Shown one piece after another: positions 1 to 8,403 of a stretch of 64,000 bases of DNA (position 1 is the first letter of the stretch; each line of letters opens with the position of its first letter). A program made the translations under genes and the position numbers. This DNA is from Pseudomonas putida (GTDB lineage: Bacteria > Pseudomonadota > Gammaproteobacteria > Pseudomonadales > Pseudomonadaceae): contig NZ_CP066306.1 of NCBI RefSeq assembly GCF_016406145.1, positions 1,922,001-1,986,000 of the forward strand. Reading direction: 5' to 3'. The notes beneath the pieces were generated by a model. That model searched no databases. It was not told where the DNA came from and worked only from the letters and a program-made list of their open reading frames with translations.

Positions 1-410
1 ACTTCGGGGTTGATCTGCTCGGCCACCGGCTCGATCACGCGGTTCTGGTACTGCTCCTGCAGGTACAGGGCCAGGCGTTTTTCCGCAGGCTCGCGGCCCT
101 CACCGCTGTTGAGCTTGTACCAGGCGACCTTGAGGGTCAGCCATTGCTGGGTCCAGTAACCGGTGAACCAGGGAATGAAGTCGCTTTCGGTACGTTGCTG
201 TACCTGTTCTTTCCATACCCGCATCGAGCGCCGCGCATAGTCGTTGGCTGAGCCTGCGGCGCCTACCGACGCATCGATCAGTTCCTGGTCGATGCGTTGC
301 CAGGCAGCGGGGGTCAGCACGGCGGGCGGCGGCGGGGCAGGCGGGCGCTTGCCGGCGCAGCCGCCGAGGGCCAGCAGAAGGCAGAGCAGCACGAGGATGC
401 GTGGGTTCAC
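1..410 (-). CDS. Putative lipoprotein, 3' end outside window
   Basis: Reading leftward from a GTG codon at 410 gives 136 residues with no stop before the window edge. The first 18 residues are a lipoprotein signal: a short Arg-containing start, a Leu-rich core and a lipobox Leu-Gly-Gly-Cys with the acylated Cys at about residue 18. A Pro-rich linker and a Trp-rich, probably helical soluble domain follow. A good GGGAGG ribosome-binding site lies 7 bases before the GTG, which decides the start. The product should be a lipid-anchored envelope protein. I do not recognise its family and no function is offered. The gene reads in the same direction as the regulators to its right, 75 bases from the nearest stop. 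Confidence 0.7.
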   Translation of the reverse strand, partial: MNPRILVLLCLLLALGGCAGKRPPAPPPPAVLTPAAWQRIDQELIDASVGAAGSANDYARRSMRVWKEQVQQRTESDFIPWFTGYWTQQWLTLKVAWYKLNSGEGREPAEKRLALYLQEQYQNRVIEPVAEQINPE

Positions 411-485
411 ACGACCGCCTCCCGGGTTTCGAGGCTGGGTGGTTAACCGAGTATAGGGCCGGTGATCGGCTGCGCATGCGCCCTG

Positions 486-1166
486 TCAGGCGAGGTCGAG
501 TTTTTCTTCCAGGCGGTCCAGGTGCTCGTCCATCAGAGCAAGCGCCGCTGCCGCGTCACCAGCCTCCACGGCATCGATGATCGCCGCGTGCTCTTGCCAG
601 GCACAGTGGTCGCAGCAGGGTGATTCATAGCGGGCGATGATCAGTGAGGTCATCGGCACCAGGCCATTGAGAAAACGTGCCAGCGGTGCATTGGCGGCCA
701 CCTGGGCAAGCTTGAGGTGGAACTCGCCGCCCAGGCGGATCGCCGCGCAACGTTCGCCACGCTCGTGGTGCTGTCGCTCGCGCTCCACCAGCGAACGCAA
801 TTGGCGGATCTGCGCCGGCCGCGCGCGTTGCGCTGCCAGGCTGATCAGGGTGGTTTCGGCCAGGCGCCGGGCGCTGAGTACCTGGCGCGCCTGTTGTGGA
901 TCAGGGGCGGCCAGGTGCGCGGTGTGGCTGGGGCGCTGGACCACCACTTGCTGGTCCGAGAGGCGCCCGAGTACCCGGCGGATCACCGTGCGGCTGACGC
1001 CGAAGGCGTTGCCCAGTGCCTGCTCGGGCAGCAGGCTGCCGGGCGGCAAGCGCTGCTCGAGAATGGCGTCGAACAGGCGAGGGTAGATCTGCTCGGCCGA
1101 CAAGCGGGTTTCGCCGGCGGCGAGCAGGGCAGGCAGGTGGGGGGCGGCGTGGGCGCAGGCGGTCAT
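486..1166 (-). CDS. GntR family regulator, FCD type (second of a pair)
   Basis: A 226-residue transcription factor with an N-terminal winged helix-turn-helix (about residues 15-85, containing FGVSRTVIRRVLGRL) and a helical C-terminal FCD-type ligand domain (about 90-220). A His in GEFHLKLA and others near the C-terminus could be metal ligands. The start is placed at 1166 because AGGAG sits 7 bases upstream. An upstream ATG at 1202 lies inside the preceding gene. It begins 16 bases after the stop of the other FCD regulator, so the two are almost certainly cotranscribed with the dctA-like gene. The effector is unknown. A role in controlling the neighbouring carboxylate uptake is inferred from position only. 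Confidence 0.85.
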   Translation of the reverse strand: MTACAHAAPHLPALLAAGETRLSAEQIYPRLFDAILEQRLPPGSLLPEQALGNAFGVSRTVIRRVLGRLSDQQVVVQRPSHTAHLAAPDPQQARQVLSARRLAETTLISLAAQRARPAQIRQLRSLVERERQHHERGERCAAIRLGGEFHLKLAQVAANAPLARFLNGLVPMTSLIIARYESPCCDHCAWQEHAAIIDAVEAGDAAAALALMDEHLDRLEEKLDLA

Positions 1167-1182
1167 GGTCGATCTCCTGGGG

Positions 1183-1887
1183 TCATTGGCGCGGATGGTC
1201 ATCCGGGATGTTCAGTTCGATGCCCATACGCTGCCCTTCGGCAAGGATGTGCTGGCGCATCTGGGCGCTGGCCTGGGCACTGTTGCGGTCGCGAATGGCG
1301 CGTACCACGGCTTCGTTTTCCTTGAGCCGAGCAGCAAGGTGTTCGGGTGAGTTGCGCAGCATGTTGGCGCTTTGCTTGAGGGCATTGCCGGTCTGCTGTA
1401 CCACGCTCTGGAAAATCGGGTTGGTGGTCAGTGCGAACAGCGCCTCGTGGAAGGCGATGTAGGCCTTGGCCCCGGCATCGCTGTCATCGGCATCCAGCGC
1501 TTCGCGCATGTCCATCAGGGTCAGGCGTAGCTGGCCGATGTCCTGGCTGTTGGCCGATTGCGCCACCAGGCCGACGATGAACGGTTCGAGGGTGTAGCGC
1601 AGCTCCAGGACATCGGCCAGGCTCGCTGCAGTGCTGCTGTCGACGCCTGGTTCCAGCACGGCCGGTTCGGCATCCAGCACCAGCACGCCCTTGCCCGGCA
1701 TGGAGCGCACCAGGCCGAGGGTCTCCAGCACGGTCACGGCTTCGCGCAGGCTGGGGCGGCTGATGCCCAACTGTTCGGCCAGCTCGCGCTGGCCAGGCAG
1801 CATGTCGCCGGAGCGCCACTGGCCGCGGGCCAGGGCCTGGCGCAGTTTTTCCACCACTGAGTTGACGACGGTCGATGAGCTGATCAC
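1183..1887 (-). CDS. FadR/GntR family regulator, FCD type (first of a pair)
   Basis: A 234-residue FadR-like regulator. Residues 1-75 form the winged helix-turn-helix (LGISRPSLREAVTVLETLGL) with the usual wing (PGKGVLVLD). Residues 90-230 are the FCD domain, with a His in AYIAFHEALFAL and another in MRQHILAEG suited to metal or carboxylate binding. Regulators of this subfamily (LldR, PdhR, DctR-like) sense organic acids and usually repress adjacent transport or catabolic genes. It starts 44 bases downstream of the dctA-like stop in the same direction, so transporter and regulator probably share a transcript. Two GGTC-(T)-ACC style boxes upstream of the transporter are candidate sites. Confidence 0.9.
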   Translation of the reverse strand: MISSSTVVNSVVEKLRQALARGQWRSGDMLPGQRELAEQLGISRPSLREAVTVLETLGLVRSMPGKGVLVLDAEPAVLEPGVDSSTAASLADVLELRYTLEPFIVGLVAQSANSQDIGQLRLTLMDMREALDADDSDAGAKAYIAFHEALFALTTNPIFQSVVQQTGNALKQSANMLRNSPEHLAARLKENEAVVRAIRDRNSAQASAQMRQHILAEGQRMGIELNIPDDHPRQ

Positions 1888-1931
1888 GGTTTTCTCCTGA
1901 AAGGGCCGGCGTCAGCGCCGGCCACGTGGGC

Positions 1932-3242
1932 TCAGAATTCCTGTTGATGGGCGTTGGGCTGCTTGCGAGGCGCATGGGCAAAGCCGGGTTTGCCATCGAG
2001 TACGTTCTGCGCACGCTCCAGATCGATGTCTTTTTCCCAGCGGGCGATGGCCACGGTGGCCACGCAGTTGCCGATCAGGTTGGTTAGCGCCCGGCCGATG
2101 CCCATGAACCAGTCCACTGCCAGTACCAGTACCAGGCCTACCACCGGGATCGCCGGCACGGCGGTGAGGGTGGCGGCGAGTATCACCAGCGCCGAGCCTG
2201 GGATGCCGTGAGCGCCTTTGGAAGTCACCAGTGACACCAGCAGGATGGTCAACAGGTCCGTCATCTCCAAGGGGGTGCCCGTGGCGTTTGCGATAAACAC
2301 GATGGCCAGGGTCAGGTAGATGGAGAAACCGTCGAGGTTGAACGAGTAGCCGGTCGGGATCACCAGGCCAACGGTGGAGCTGCCAATGCCTAGGTGCTCG
2401 AGCTTGCGCATGATCTGCGGCAGCACGGCATCGGAGGAGGCGGTGCCAAGCACGATGGTCAGCTCTTCACGCAGGTATTTGATGAACGGCAGCAATTTCA
2501 GCCCCGAAAGGCGCATCACAGTGCCCAGGATGATCAGCACGAAGCCCGCGCAGGTCAGGTAGAACAACGCCACCAGGCCACCCAGGTGCTGCAGCGACTC
2601 CAGGCCATATTTGCTGGTGGTGAAGGCGATGGCGCCGAAGACGCCGATCGGCGCCAGGCGCACGATCATGCCCATGATGCGGAAAATCACGTGGCTGAGT
2701 TCGTTGATCAACCGCGAAATACCGGCGGCCGAGTCACCCACCAGGTTCAGCGCGCTGCCGAACAGCACCGAGAACAGCAAGACTTGGAGGATGTTGTTGT
2801 CGGCGAAAGCGCCCACCACTGAAGTGGGGATCAGGTCCATGAAGAACGCAGTGGCGCCATGGATATGCTGGCCGCGCTCGGCCAGGCCGTTGGCGTCGGC
2901 AGCAGAGAGCTGATCCAGATGGATGTTGGCGCCGCTGCCGATGCCGCTGGTAAAGGCGAACACCAGGCCGATCACCAGGGCGATGGTGGTCAGCACTTCG
3001 AAGTAGATCACCGATTTCAGGCCGATGCGCCCGACTTTCTTCAGATCGCCAGCGCCGGAAATGCCGCTGACCACGACACAGAAGACGATGAGGCCGATAA
3101 GCATCTTGATCAGCTTGATGAAGCCGTCGCCGAGGGGTTTGAGCTGCAGGGAAAGGTCGGGAAAGCTGAGGCCGCAGGCGATGCCGAGGGCAAGGCCGAG
3201 CACGACTTGCAGGAAGATCGAACGCGAGCACCATTTGAGCAT
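1932..3242 (-). CDS. dctA: Dicarboxylate/amino-acid:cation symporter, DctA-like
   Basis: A 436-residue inner-membrane symporter of the DAACS family, which couples uptake of C4-dicarboxylates or related acids to proton or sodium entry. The length is typical of DctA. The substrate-binding signature of the family is visible (SSDAVLPQIMRKLE, then PTGYSFNLDGFSIYLT), with hydrophobic helices throughout and a charged cytoplasmic tail. The genome context (two FCD regulators just downstream) suggests an inducible carboxylate carrier rather than the main constitutive DctA, so the exact substrate is uncertain and the symbol denotes family only. The ribosome-binding site before the ATG at 3242 is weak. 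Confidence 0.9.
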   Translation of the reverse strand: MLKWCSRSIFLQVVLGLALGIACGLSFPDLSLQLKPLGDGFIKLIKMLIGLIVFCVVVSGISGAGDLKKVGRIGLKSVIYFEVLTTIALVIGLVFAFTSGIGSGANIHLDQLSAADANGLAERGQHIHGATAFFMDLIPTSVVGAFADNNILQVLLFSVLFGSALNLVGDSAAGISRLINELSHVIFRIMGMIVRLAPIGVFGAIAFTTSKYGLESLQHLGGLVALFYLTCAGFVLIILGTVMRLSGLKLLPFIKYLREELTIVLGTASSDAVLPQIMRKLEHLGIGSSTVGLVIPTGYSFNLDGFSIYLTLAIVFIANATGTPLEMTDLLTILLVSLVTSKGAHGIPGSALVILAATLTAVPAIPVVGLVLVLAVDWFMGIGRALTNLIGNCVATVAIARWEKDIDLERAQNVLDGKPGFAHAPRKQPNAHQQEF

Positions 3243-3317
3243 GGGAGTGATCTCTGATCGGTGTCCTTGCTTCGGTGCCGCACGGGGCGAAAGAGCGCAG
3301 GACTTATTTATTTTTGT

Positions 3318-3401
3318 GGTCTTACCGGTTTGTTCAGCGCGAAGTCATAAAAGCGCGAAAAATCCCAATATGCAAGGTTTTTTGGCCTTACCGGTCTGAC
3401 C
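3318..3401. promoter_or_regulatory. Repeated operator-like motif upstream of dctA-like gene
   Basis: Two copies of GGYCTTACCGGTYTG occur at 3318-3332 and 3384-3398 (two mismatches, 66 bases apart). The right copy runs into GGTCTGACC (3393-3401), an inverted repeat GGTC-T-GACC. The left copy contains GGTCTTACC (3318-3326). This resembles the TGGTCTGACCA type operators of the FCD regulators LldR and PdhR. The motif lies 75-160 bases upstream of the symporter start. Binding by the adjacent FCD regulators is inferred. The rest of the 3243-3529 gap is AT-rich near 3300-3380, with no gene seen. Confidence 0.5.
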
Positions 3402-3529
3402 AGTTGTGGGGCATTTCGGCTTGCCGGGCTCTAGTTCGGTGCGTGCTGCAGATTGAGGTGATGCGCCGTTGGCCGGTATTTGCCAATACCTGCAGGGTGT
3501 TAGCAATCTGCCTGCCAACTTCTACCCGA

Positions 3530-4015
3530 TCAGGGCTGCGGGGCGATGCTTTTGACCGAAGCCAGTTCAGGGTGGGCCACCAGCTTGTCGATGTGCAGGG
3601 CGCCGTCGTTCATCCAGCTTTCGCTCAGCACCCGATAGTGCTCCATGTCGCGACAGCGCACGCGCAAGCTGTAATCGAAGTGGCCGCTGATCAGTTGGCA
3701 TTCATGAACGTCAGGGCAGGCCAGCATGGTTGCCTCGAACGCCTTTTGTGCGGACCGCCCGCTCAGGTTGGACAGGGCCACGAGTACCAGCAGTGACAGC
3801 CCTGGTGCGACCTTCTGCGGGTCGATGATTGCGCCATAACCGCGGATCACGCCGCGCCGTTCCAGCTTGCGTACCCGTTCCAGGCAGGGGCGCGGAGTCA
3901 GATGGACCAGGGTCGAGAGCTTTTCGAAGGTGATGCGGCCATCGACGCGCAGTATGTCGATGATGGCTTGGTCGATGCGGTCCAGCGGGGGAGAGGTGGC
4001 GTCCTTGGTGTCCAT
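3530..4015 (-). CDS. Lrp/AsnC family transcriptional regulator
   Basis: A 161-residue Lrp/AsnC regulator: an N-terminal helix-turn-helix (about residues 10-60, LDRIDQAIIDILRVDGRITF then LVHLTPRPCLERVRKLE) and a C-terminal RAM domain (about 70-150) that forms ring-shaped oligomers and senses amino acids. It lies 104 bases downstream of ornithine cyclodeaminase on the same strand, with a hairpin between. Local Lrp-type activators commonly control amino-acid catabolic genes beside them, so sensing of ornithine or a related amino acid and control of ocd is a reasonable inference. No operator was resolved. Confidence 0.88.
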   Translation of the reverse strand: MDTKDATSPPLDRIDQAIIDILRVDGRITFEKLSTLVHLTPRPCLERVRKLERRGVIRGYGAIIDPQKVAPGLSLLVLVALSNLSGRSAQKAFEATMLACPDVHECQLISGHFDYSLRVRCRDMEHYRVLSESWMNDGALHIDKLVAHPELASVKSIAPQP

Positions 4016-4091
4016 GCGCGGTGCTTCTTTTTTGAAGGCGGGGCATGGACAGGTTAGGCGTTTATCGGGTGATCGTCGTCACGCGCGGGCG

Positions 4092-4114
4092 CTTGGGCTG
4101 CGCAGCAGCCCAAG
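4092..4114 (-). terminator. Hairpin after ocd
   Basis: A perfect 10-bp stem CTTGGGCTGC / GCAGCCCAAG with a 3-base loop directly after the ocd stop codon. There is no T-tract, so it may be a processing or 3'-stabilising hairpin rather than a strict intrinsic terminator. Confidence 0.45.
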
Positions 4115-4119
4115 GTCCG

Positions 4120-5184
4120 TCAGGCGCAGGCGCTGCCGGCCCGGTGCACTGAACGAACCGCCACCACCCGAGGTTGCAGCAGTGCATACAAGTCCTTGGG
4201 GTTTTCCAGAGCCGGCACCAGCCCGATATCCTGGCCGATCCCTAACGTGAGCGCTGTATCGAGCACATAGCGCAGCGCCGAATAATCTTCCAACGCAAAA
4301 CCTACCGAATCGAACAGGGTCACCTGATCGGCATTTTCACGGCCTTGAACAAGGCCTGCGACCACCTGCCAGAAAGCGAAGACCGGCGAATCGGCGGGCA
4401 TTTGCTGGATTTCGCCTTCGACCCGGCTTTGCGGCTCGTACTCAACGATCACCCGGGCCCGCTCGACGATGTCGCGGTGCAGCTCGGTCTTGCCCGGGCA
4501 GTCGCCGCCCACGGCGTTCAGGTGCACGCCCGGTTCGATCATGTCCGGCGTGAGGATGGTCGCGTACGTCTTGTCCGCCGTGACCGTGGTGACGATATCG
4601 GCACCGCGCACGGCTTCGGCGACGCTGTGGGCGACGATTACCTTGAGCCCTGGGCGGCCCGCCAGGTTGGCCACCAGCTTCGCCGTGGCTGCAGGGTCGA
4701 TGTCGAACAGGCGGATCTCGTCGATGCCCAGCAAGGTCTTGAAGGCGATGGCCTGGAATTCGCTTTGCGAACCGTTGCCGATCAGCGCCATGCTGCGGCT
4801 GTCTTCACGCGCCAGGTAGCGGGCGGCGAGGGCCGAGGTGGCGGCGGTACGCATCGCTGTGGTCAGGGTCATCTCGCTGAGCAACAGCGGCGCGCCGGAG
4901 CCGACGTCGCTCAAGGCGCCGAAGGCCATCACCGTGGGCAGGCCGAGGCGGGTGTTCTTCGGGTGGCCGTTGACATACTTGAAGGCATACCGGCTGGAGT
5001 CGGAAACCGGCATCAGTTCGATCACGCCGTCCGCCGAATGATTGGCCAGGCGCGGGCACTTCTCGAAATCGTCCCAGCGCAGGTAGTCCTGACGGATGTA
5101 CTCGGCCATCTCCACCAGGCAGGTGGCCAGGCCTTTGCGGTTGACCAGGCGGGCGAGGTCTTGCACATCGATGAAGCGGGTCAT
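4120..5184 (-). CDS. ocd: Ornithine cyclodeaminase
   Basis: A 354-residue NAD-dependent enzyme that converts L-ornithine to L-proline and ammonia. The sequence closely follows the crystallised P. putida enzyme as I recall it (MTxFIDV start, FKYVNGHP, GNGSQSEFQ Rossmann segment near residues 137-145, AVGGDCPGKTEL). The family's catalytic Asp falls at residue 228 and the conserved Lys at 69 is present, so this looks like a true ornithine cyclodeaminase rather than a mu-crystallin homologue. The start at 5184 is chosen for its GGGAGA ribosome-binding site; a TTG 15 bases upstream is rejected. The Lrp regulator gene follows. The role is catabolic: arginine or ornithine to proline. Confidence 0.92.
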   Translation of the reverse strand: MTRFIDVQDLARLVNRKGLATCLVEMAEYIRQDYLRWDDFEKCPRLANHSADGVIELMPVSDSSRYAFKYVNGHPKNTRLGLPTVMAFGALSDVGSGAPLLLSEMTLTTAMRTAATSALAARYLAREDSRSMALIGNGSQSEFQAIAFKTLLGIDEIRLFDIDPAATAKLVANLAGRPGLKVIVAHSVAEAVRGADIVTTVTADKTYATILTPDMIEPGVHLNAVGGDCPGKTELHRDIVERARVIVEYEPQSRVEGEIQQMPADSPVFAFWQVVAGLVQGRENADQVTLFDSVGFALEDYSALRYVLDTALTLGIGQDIGLVPALENPKDLYALLQPRVVAVRSVHRAGSACA

Positions 5185-5327
5185 GGCATCTCCCTGCAAC
5201 TTGCGGGTTGGGCTGTAGGGATATTGTCGGGCGATCAGGGCGGGAATGCCGGCTGAAAAAGGCGGTGCGGGCAGCGGGTCCGGCTGACTTCAGGGCCAGG
5301 GCAGCCGAATCGGCTGTCGGCCCCCGG

Positions 5328-7085
5328 TCATTGCTCGCGCAGGCGTTTGTAAAGTGTCGTCCGGCTAATCCCCAGGCCACGCGCCACGGCCGAGAGGTTG
5401 CCATTGGCCCGTTTCAGCAGGCTTTGCAGGTCCGCCTCATCGTCACTACAGTCGCTCACCACCGCGCATCCTTGTGCTTCGGCCAGAAAGCCGGCGGGCA
5501 GATGTTCGACGCCGACCGGTCCATCGCCTGCCAACGCCAGCGCCACCTGCATCACACTCACCAGCTCGCGCAGATTGCCCGGCCAGGGGTGGCGATCAAG
5601 CAGCTCAAGGATAGGCTGCCCCAAGCGCTGGGGTTGGTAAGGGTCGCGATACCGTGCGTGGATGTGCTCGATCAATTCTCGCCGGTCAGTGCGCTCGCGC
5701 AGCGCCGGCAACACGACCGCCATTGCGGCGATGCGGTAGTAGAGATCCTGGCGAAAGCGCCCTGCACGTACCTCTTCGGCCAGGTCCCGATTGCTTGCCG
5801 AGACTACGCGGATATTCACCGCTACCGGTTCGCCGCTGCCCAGTGGCTGAATGCTGCGCGATTGCAGCACGCGCAGCAGGCGGGCCTGGGTCGGCAGCGG
5901 CATGTCGCCGATTTCGTCGAGGAACAGGACGCCCTTGTCGGCCTTGCGGATCAGCCCGGGGTTGCCCTTGTGATGAGCACCGGTGAAGGCGCCTTTGTCA
6001 TAACCGAACAACTCCGATTCCACCAGTTCTGCCGGAATCGCCGCACAGTTGACCGCGATCAACGGCTGGCGGGCACGGCTGCTGGCGCGGTGCAGGGTCT
6101 GAACGAAGACTTCCTTGCCGACGCCGGTTTCACCCTGGACCAGCAGCGGGATGTCTTTTTCCAGCATCAAGCTGGCCTGGCCCAAGGCCTTTTCCATGCG
6201 TGGATCGCCACTGTGAAGCATTGAGCGCGGGGTGCTTTGCCAGGGGGCTTGCCACTGGCAGTGGAACCGGTTGCGCCCGGCCGCCTGCAAGGCGAATGGT
6301 TGCTGCTGGGGGTGGGCAAGCAACTGGTAGAGGGGGATCTGGAACAGTTGTTCGACGTTCTGCTGCAGCGGGTTGCCGCCCAGCAGGCTGTCGGCTCGAT
6401 GATTGGCGGCGAGTACCTGGCCACGCTCATCGAATACCAGCAGCCCGGCCCAAGGGCTGTCGAGGTTGTCGCAAGCGCTGTTGAACAGCAACTGCGCGTG
6501 CTGCTCGGCATGCTGCGCAAGGATCAGGCGATTCTCCAGGCTCTGGCCCATCATGCGCACCAGGCCGAGGGTCTGGGTGGCTGGCAGGTAGCCGTCGCTG
6601 GCCACGTCGAGCACGCCGACCAGTTGCCGCTGGGCATCGTACAGCGGGGCGGCGGCGCTGGCCATGTAGCGGTTCTGGCGCAGGAAGTGTTCGTCCTGGC
6701 CAACATGGACGGGCTCGGCGCAGACCAGCGCGGTGCCCAGCGCATTGGTGCCCACGCCCCGTTCGTGCCAGTGGGCGCCGGCACTGAAACCGTGCTGGTG
6801 CTGGGGGCAGACGAAGCGTCGCGATCCCCAGGTCTCGAGCAGGCAGCCGCTGGCGTCGGCGAGCATCACCAGGTAGCTGGCATTGCCCAGCAGGTGCGCG
6901 TACTGCGGCAGCACGGCATCGCGGGTGTGTTGCAACAGTGCCTGGCGCCGCTCCAGCAGGGCGCTGAGTTCGGCCCTGGTCAGGCAATCGAAGTCGGGGG
7001 CGCTTTGTGGCTGCAGGCCGTGATCTCGGCAGCGCGCCCAGGAGGCCTGGATCAATTGGGCATGGGTCGAAGTGGCGGTGGCCAT
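5328..7085 (-). CDS. Sigma-54-dependent activator, AcoR-like
   Basis: A 585-residue enhancer-binding protein. The N-terminal 300 residues carry a GAF-like sensor (GVGTNALGTAL is typical of AcoR-type proteins) and a PAS-like segment. The AAA+ domain (about 305-530) has Walker A GETGVGKE, the sigma-54 contact loop GAFTGA, Walker B FLDEIGD and the arginine-finger region. The last 35 residues form a Fis-type helix-turn-helix (ARGLGISRTTLYKRL). All motifs needed for activation of sigma-54 RNA polymerase are intact. It is divergent from the glycerol-type ABC operon, whose upstream region has a -24/-12 promoter, so it very probably activates that operon. The sensed compound is unknown; AcoR relatives sense acetoin, alcohols or polyols. 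Confidence 0.93.
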   Translation of the reverse strand: MATATSTHAQLIQASWARCRDHGLQPQSAPDFDCLTRAELSALLERRQALLQHTRDAVLPQYAHLLGNASYLVMLADASGCLLETWGSRRFVCPQHQHGFSAGAHWHERGVGTNALGTALVCAEPVHVGQDEHFLRQNRYMASAAAPLYDAQRQLVGVLDVASDGYLPATQTLGLVRMMGQSLENRLILAQHAEQHAQLLFNSACDNLDSPWAGLLVFDERGQVLAANHRADSLLGGNPLQQNVEQLFQIPLYQLLAHPQQQPFALQAAGRNRFHCQWQAPWQSTPRSMLHSGDPRMEKALGQASLMLEKDIPLLVQGETGVGKEVFVQTLHRASSRARQPLIAVNCAAIPAELVESELFGYDKGAFTGAHHKGNPGLIRKADKGVLFLDEIGDMPLPTQARLLRVLQSRSIQPLGSGEPVAVNIRVVSASNRDLAEEVRAGRFRQDLYYRIAAMAVVLPALRERTDRRELIEHIHARYRDPYQPQRLGQPILELLDRHPWPGNLRELVSVMQVALALAGDGPVGVEHLPAGFLAEAQGCAVVSDCSDDEADLQSLLKRANGNLSAVARGLGISRTTLYKRLREQ

Positions 7086-7143
7086 GGGCCTGTCCTGTGT
7101 GATTGTTGTTATCAGCCGACCGCTGTTGAGTGTCGTCCACCGT

Positions 7144-7192
7144 TGTTCATTGTCAAACCCGCCGCTGTTCAGATGTTCAGCGAAAGTGTTCA
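7144..7192. promoter_or_regulatory. Repeated TGTTCA boxes, candidate activator sites
   Basis: Four TGTTCA hexamers start at 7144, 7166, 7174 and 7187. The second and third lie within an inverted repeat CGCTG-N10-CAGCG (7163-7182). They sit about 65-115 bases upstream of the sigma-54 promoter, where enhancer-binding proteins usually bind. Binding by the divergent activator is inferred. Confidence 0.45.
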
Positions 7193-7256
7193 GTTGTGAA
7201 TCGCTGCTGGCCTGCCGGCACCGTCAATGCCGCAGGCCAGAGGGGCAGAGTGGAAC

Positions 7257-7272
7257 TGGCACGGAACTGGCT
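7257..7272 (+). promoter_or_regulatory. Sigma-54 (-24/-12) promoter of the glp-type ABC operon
   Basis: TGGCAC-N5-TGGCT matches the consensus TGGCAC-N5-TTGCW at all but one base. The invariant GG and GC doublets are correctly spaced. The expected transcription start is near 7283, about 26 bases before the first ATG. The divergent gene encodes a sigma-54 activator, which supports the call. Confidence 0.75.
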
Positions 7273-7308
7273 ATCGTCGTGGGACAACAACTACAACAAG
7301 GCCTTGCC

Positions 7309-8403
7309 ATGTCCCTGGTGCTGGAACAGGTCAGCCGCAGCGTCGATAACCAGCCCTGGATCATCGACGCGTCCCTGCAGTTCGAGCCCGGCTCGTTCAA
7401 CGTGCTGCTTGGCCGGACCCTGGCCGGCAAGACCAGCCTCATGCGCCTGATGGCCGGGCTCGACCGCCCCGACCGTGGCCGCGTGCTGATGGCGGGTGAA
7501 GATGTCACTGGCGTGCCGGTGCGTCGGCGCAATGTGTCGATGGTGTATCAGCAGTTCATCAACTACCCGACCCTGAGCGTTTACGAGAACATCGCCTCAC
7601 CCTTGCGTCAGGCGCGCATGCCCGAGCCCCAAATCCGTCGACGCGTGCAGGAAACTGCCGAGATGCTGCGCATCGAGCCCTACCTGCAACGCTTGCCGCT
7701 GGAGCTGTCTGGCGGCCAGCAGCAGCGCACGGCGATGGCCAGGGCGCTGGTCAAGGATGCCGGGTTGATTCTGTTCGATGAGCCGCTGGTCAACCTCGAC
7801 TACAAGCTGCGCGAAGGGCTGCGCCAGGAGCTGCGCGAGTTGTTCGCCGCGCGCAACTGCATTGCCGTGTATGCCACCACCGAGCCCAACGAAGCGCTGG
7901 CGCTGGGTGGTACCACCACCCTGGTGCACGAGGGGCGAATCGTCCAGAGCGGGCCTACAGCAGAGGTCTACCAGCGGCCCGGCAGCGTGCTGGCCGCCGA
8001 GCTGTTCAGCGAGCCGCCGATCAACCTGATACCGGGGCGTATCAGTGGCAATGAGGTGAGCCTGGCCCAGGCCGTGCACTTCGCCCGCAATGTCGACCTG
8101 CACCGCCTGGGCGACGGCGATTACCGCTTTGGCGTGCGCCCCAGCCACCTCACCCTGGTGCCGGCGCACGATGACGACCTGGAGCTGGCGGTGCGGGTGG
8201 AACTGGCCGAGATCAGCGGTTCCGAGACATTCCTGCACGTGCGTAACGAGCAGTGGCGGATGGTCCTGCACCTGCCGGGGGTGCACGAGTATCAGGTGGA
8301 TACGCCTATCCGCGTCTTCATACCCACCCACAAGCTGTTCGTCTTCGACAGCGCCGGGGCACTGGTACAGGCACCGGGCCTGCGCCAGGCAAGGAGCGCC
8401 TGA
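7309..8403 (+). CDS. glpS: Glycerol-type ABC importer ATPase GlpS
   Basis: A 364-residue ATPase of the MalK/UgpC class: nucleotide-binding domain (1-235) plus C-terminal OB-type regulatory domain. Walker A is GRTLAGKT, Q-loop VYQQF, signature LSGGQQQR and Walker B LILFDEP; the signature is canonical. The switch-loop His that normally precedes Asp (THD) is absent; the segment reads YATTEPNEA. It is the first gene of a six-gene operon arranged like the rhizobial glycerol transporter glpSTPQUV, which is the basis for the name. The start at 7309 has an AAGG upstream. The stop overlaps the next ATG by one base (TGATG), suggesting coupled translation. The substrate is probably glycerol or a related polyol, by homology. 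Confidence 0.85.
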   Translation: MSLVLEQVSRSVDNQPWIIDASLQFEPGSFNVLLGRTLAGKTSLMRLMAGLDRPDRGRVLMAGEDVTGVPVRRRNVSMVYQQFINYPTLSVYENIASPLRQARMPEPQIRRRVQETAEMLRIEPYLQRLPLELSGGQQQRTAMARALVKDAGLILFDEPLVNLDYKLREGLRQELRELFAARNCIAVYATTEPNEALALGGTTTLVHEGRIVQSGPTAEVYQRPGSVLAAELFSEPPINLIPGRISGNEVSLAQAVHFARNVDLHRLGDGDYRFGVRPSHLTLVPAHDDDLELAVRVELAEISGSETFLHVRNEQWRMVLHLPGVHEYQVDTPIRVFIPTHKLFVFDSAGALVQAPGLRQARSA

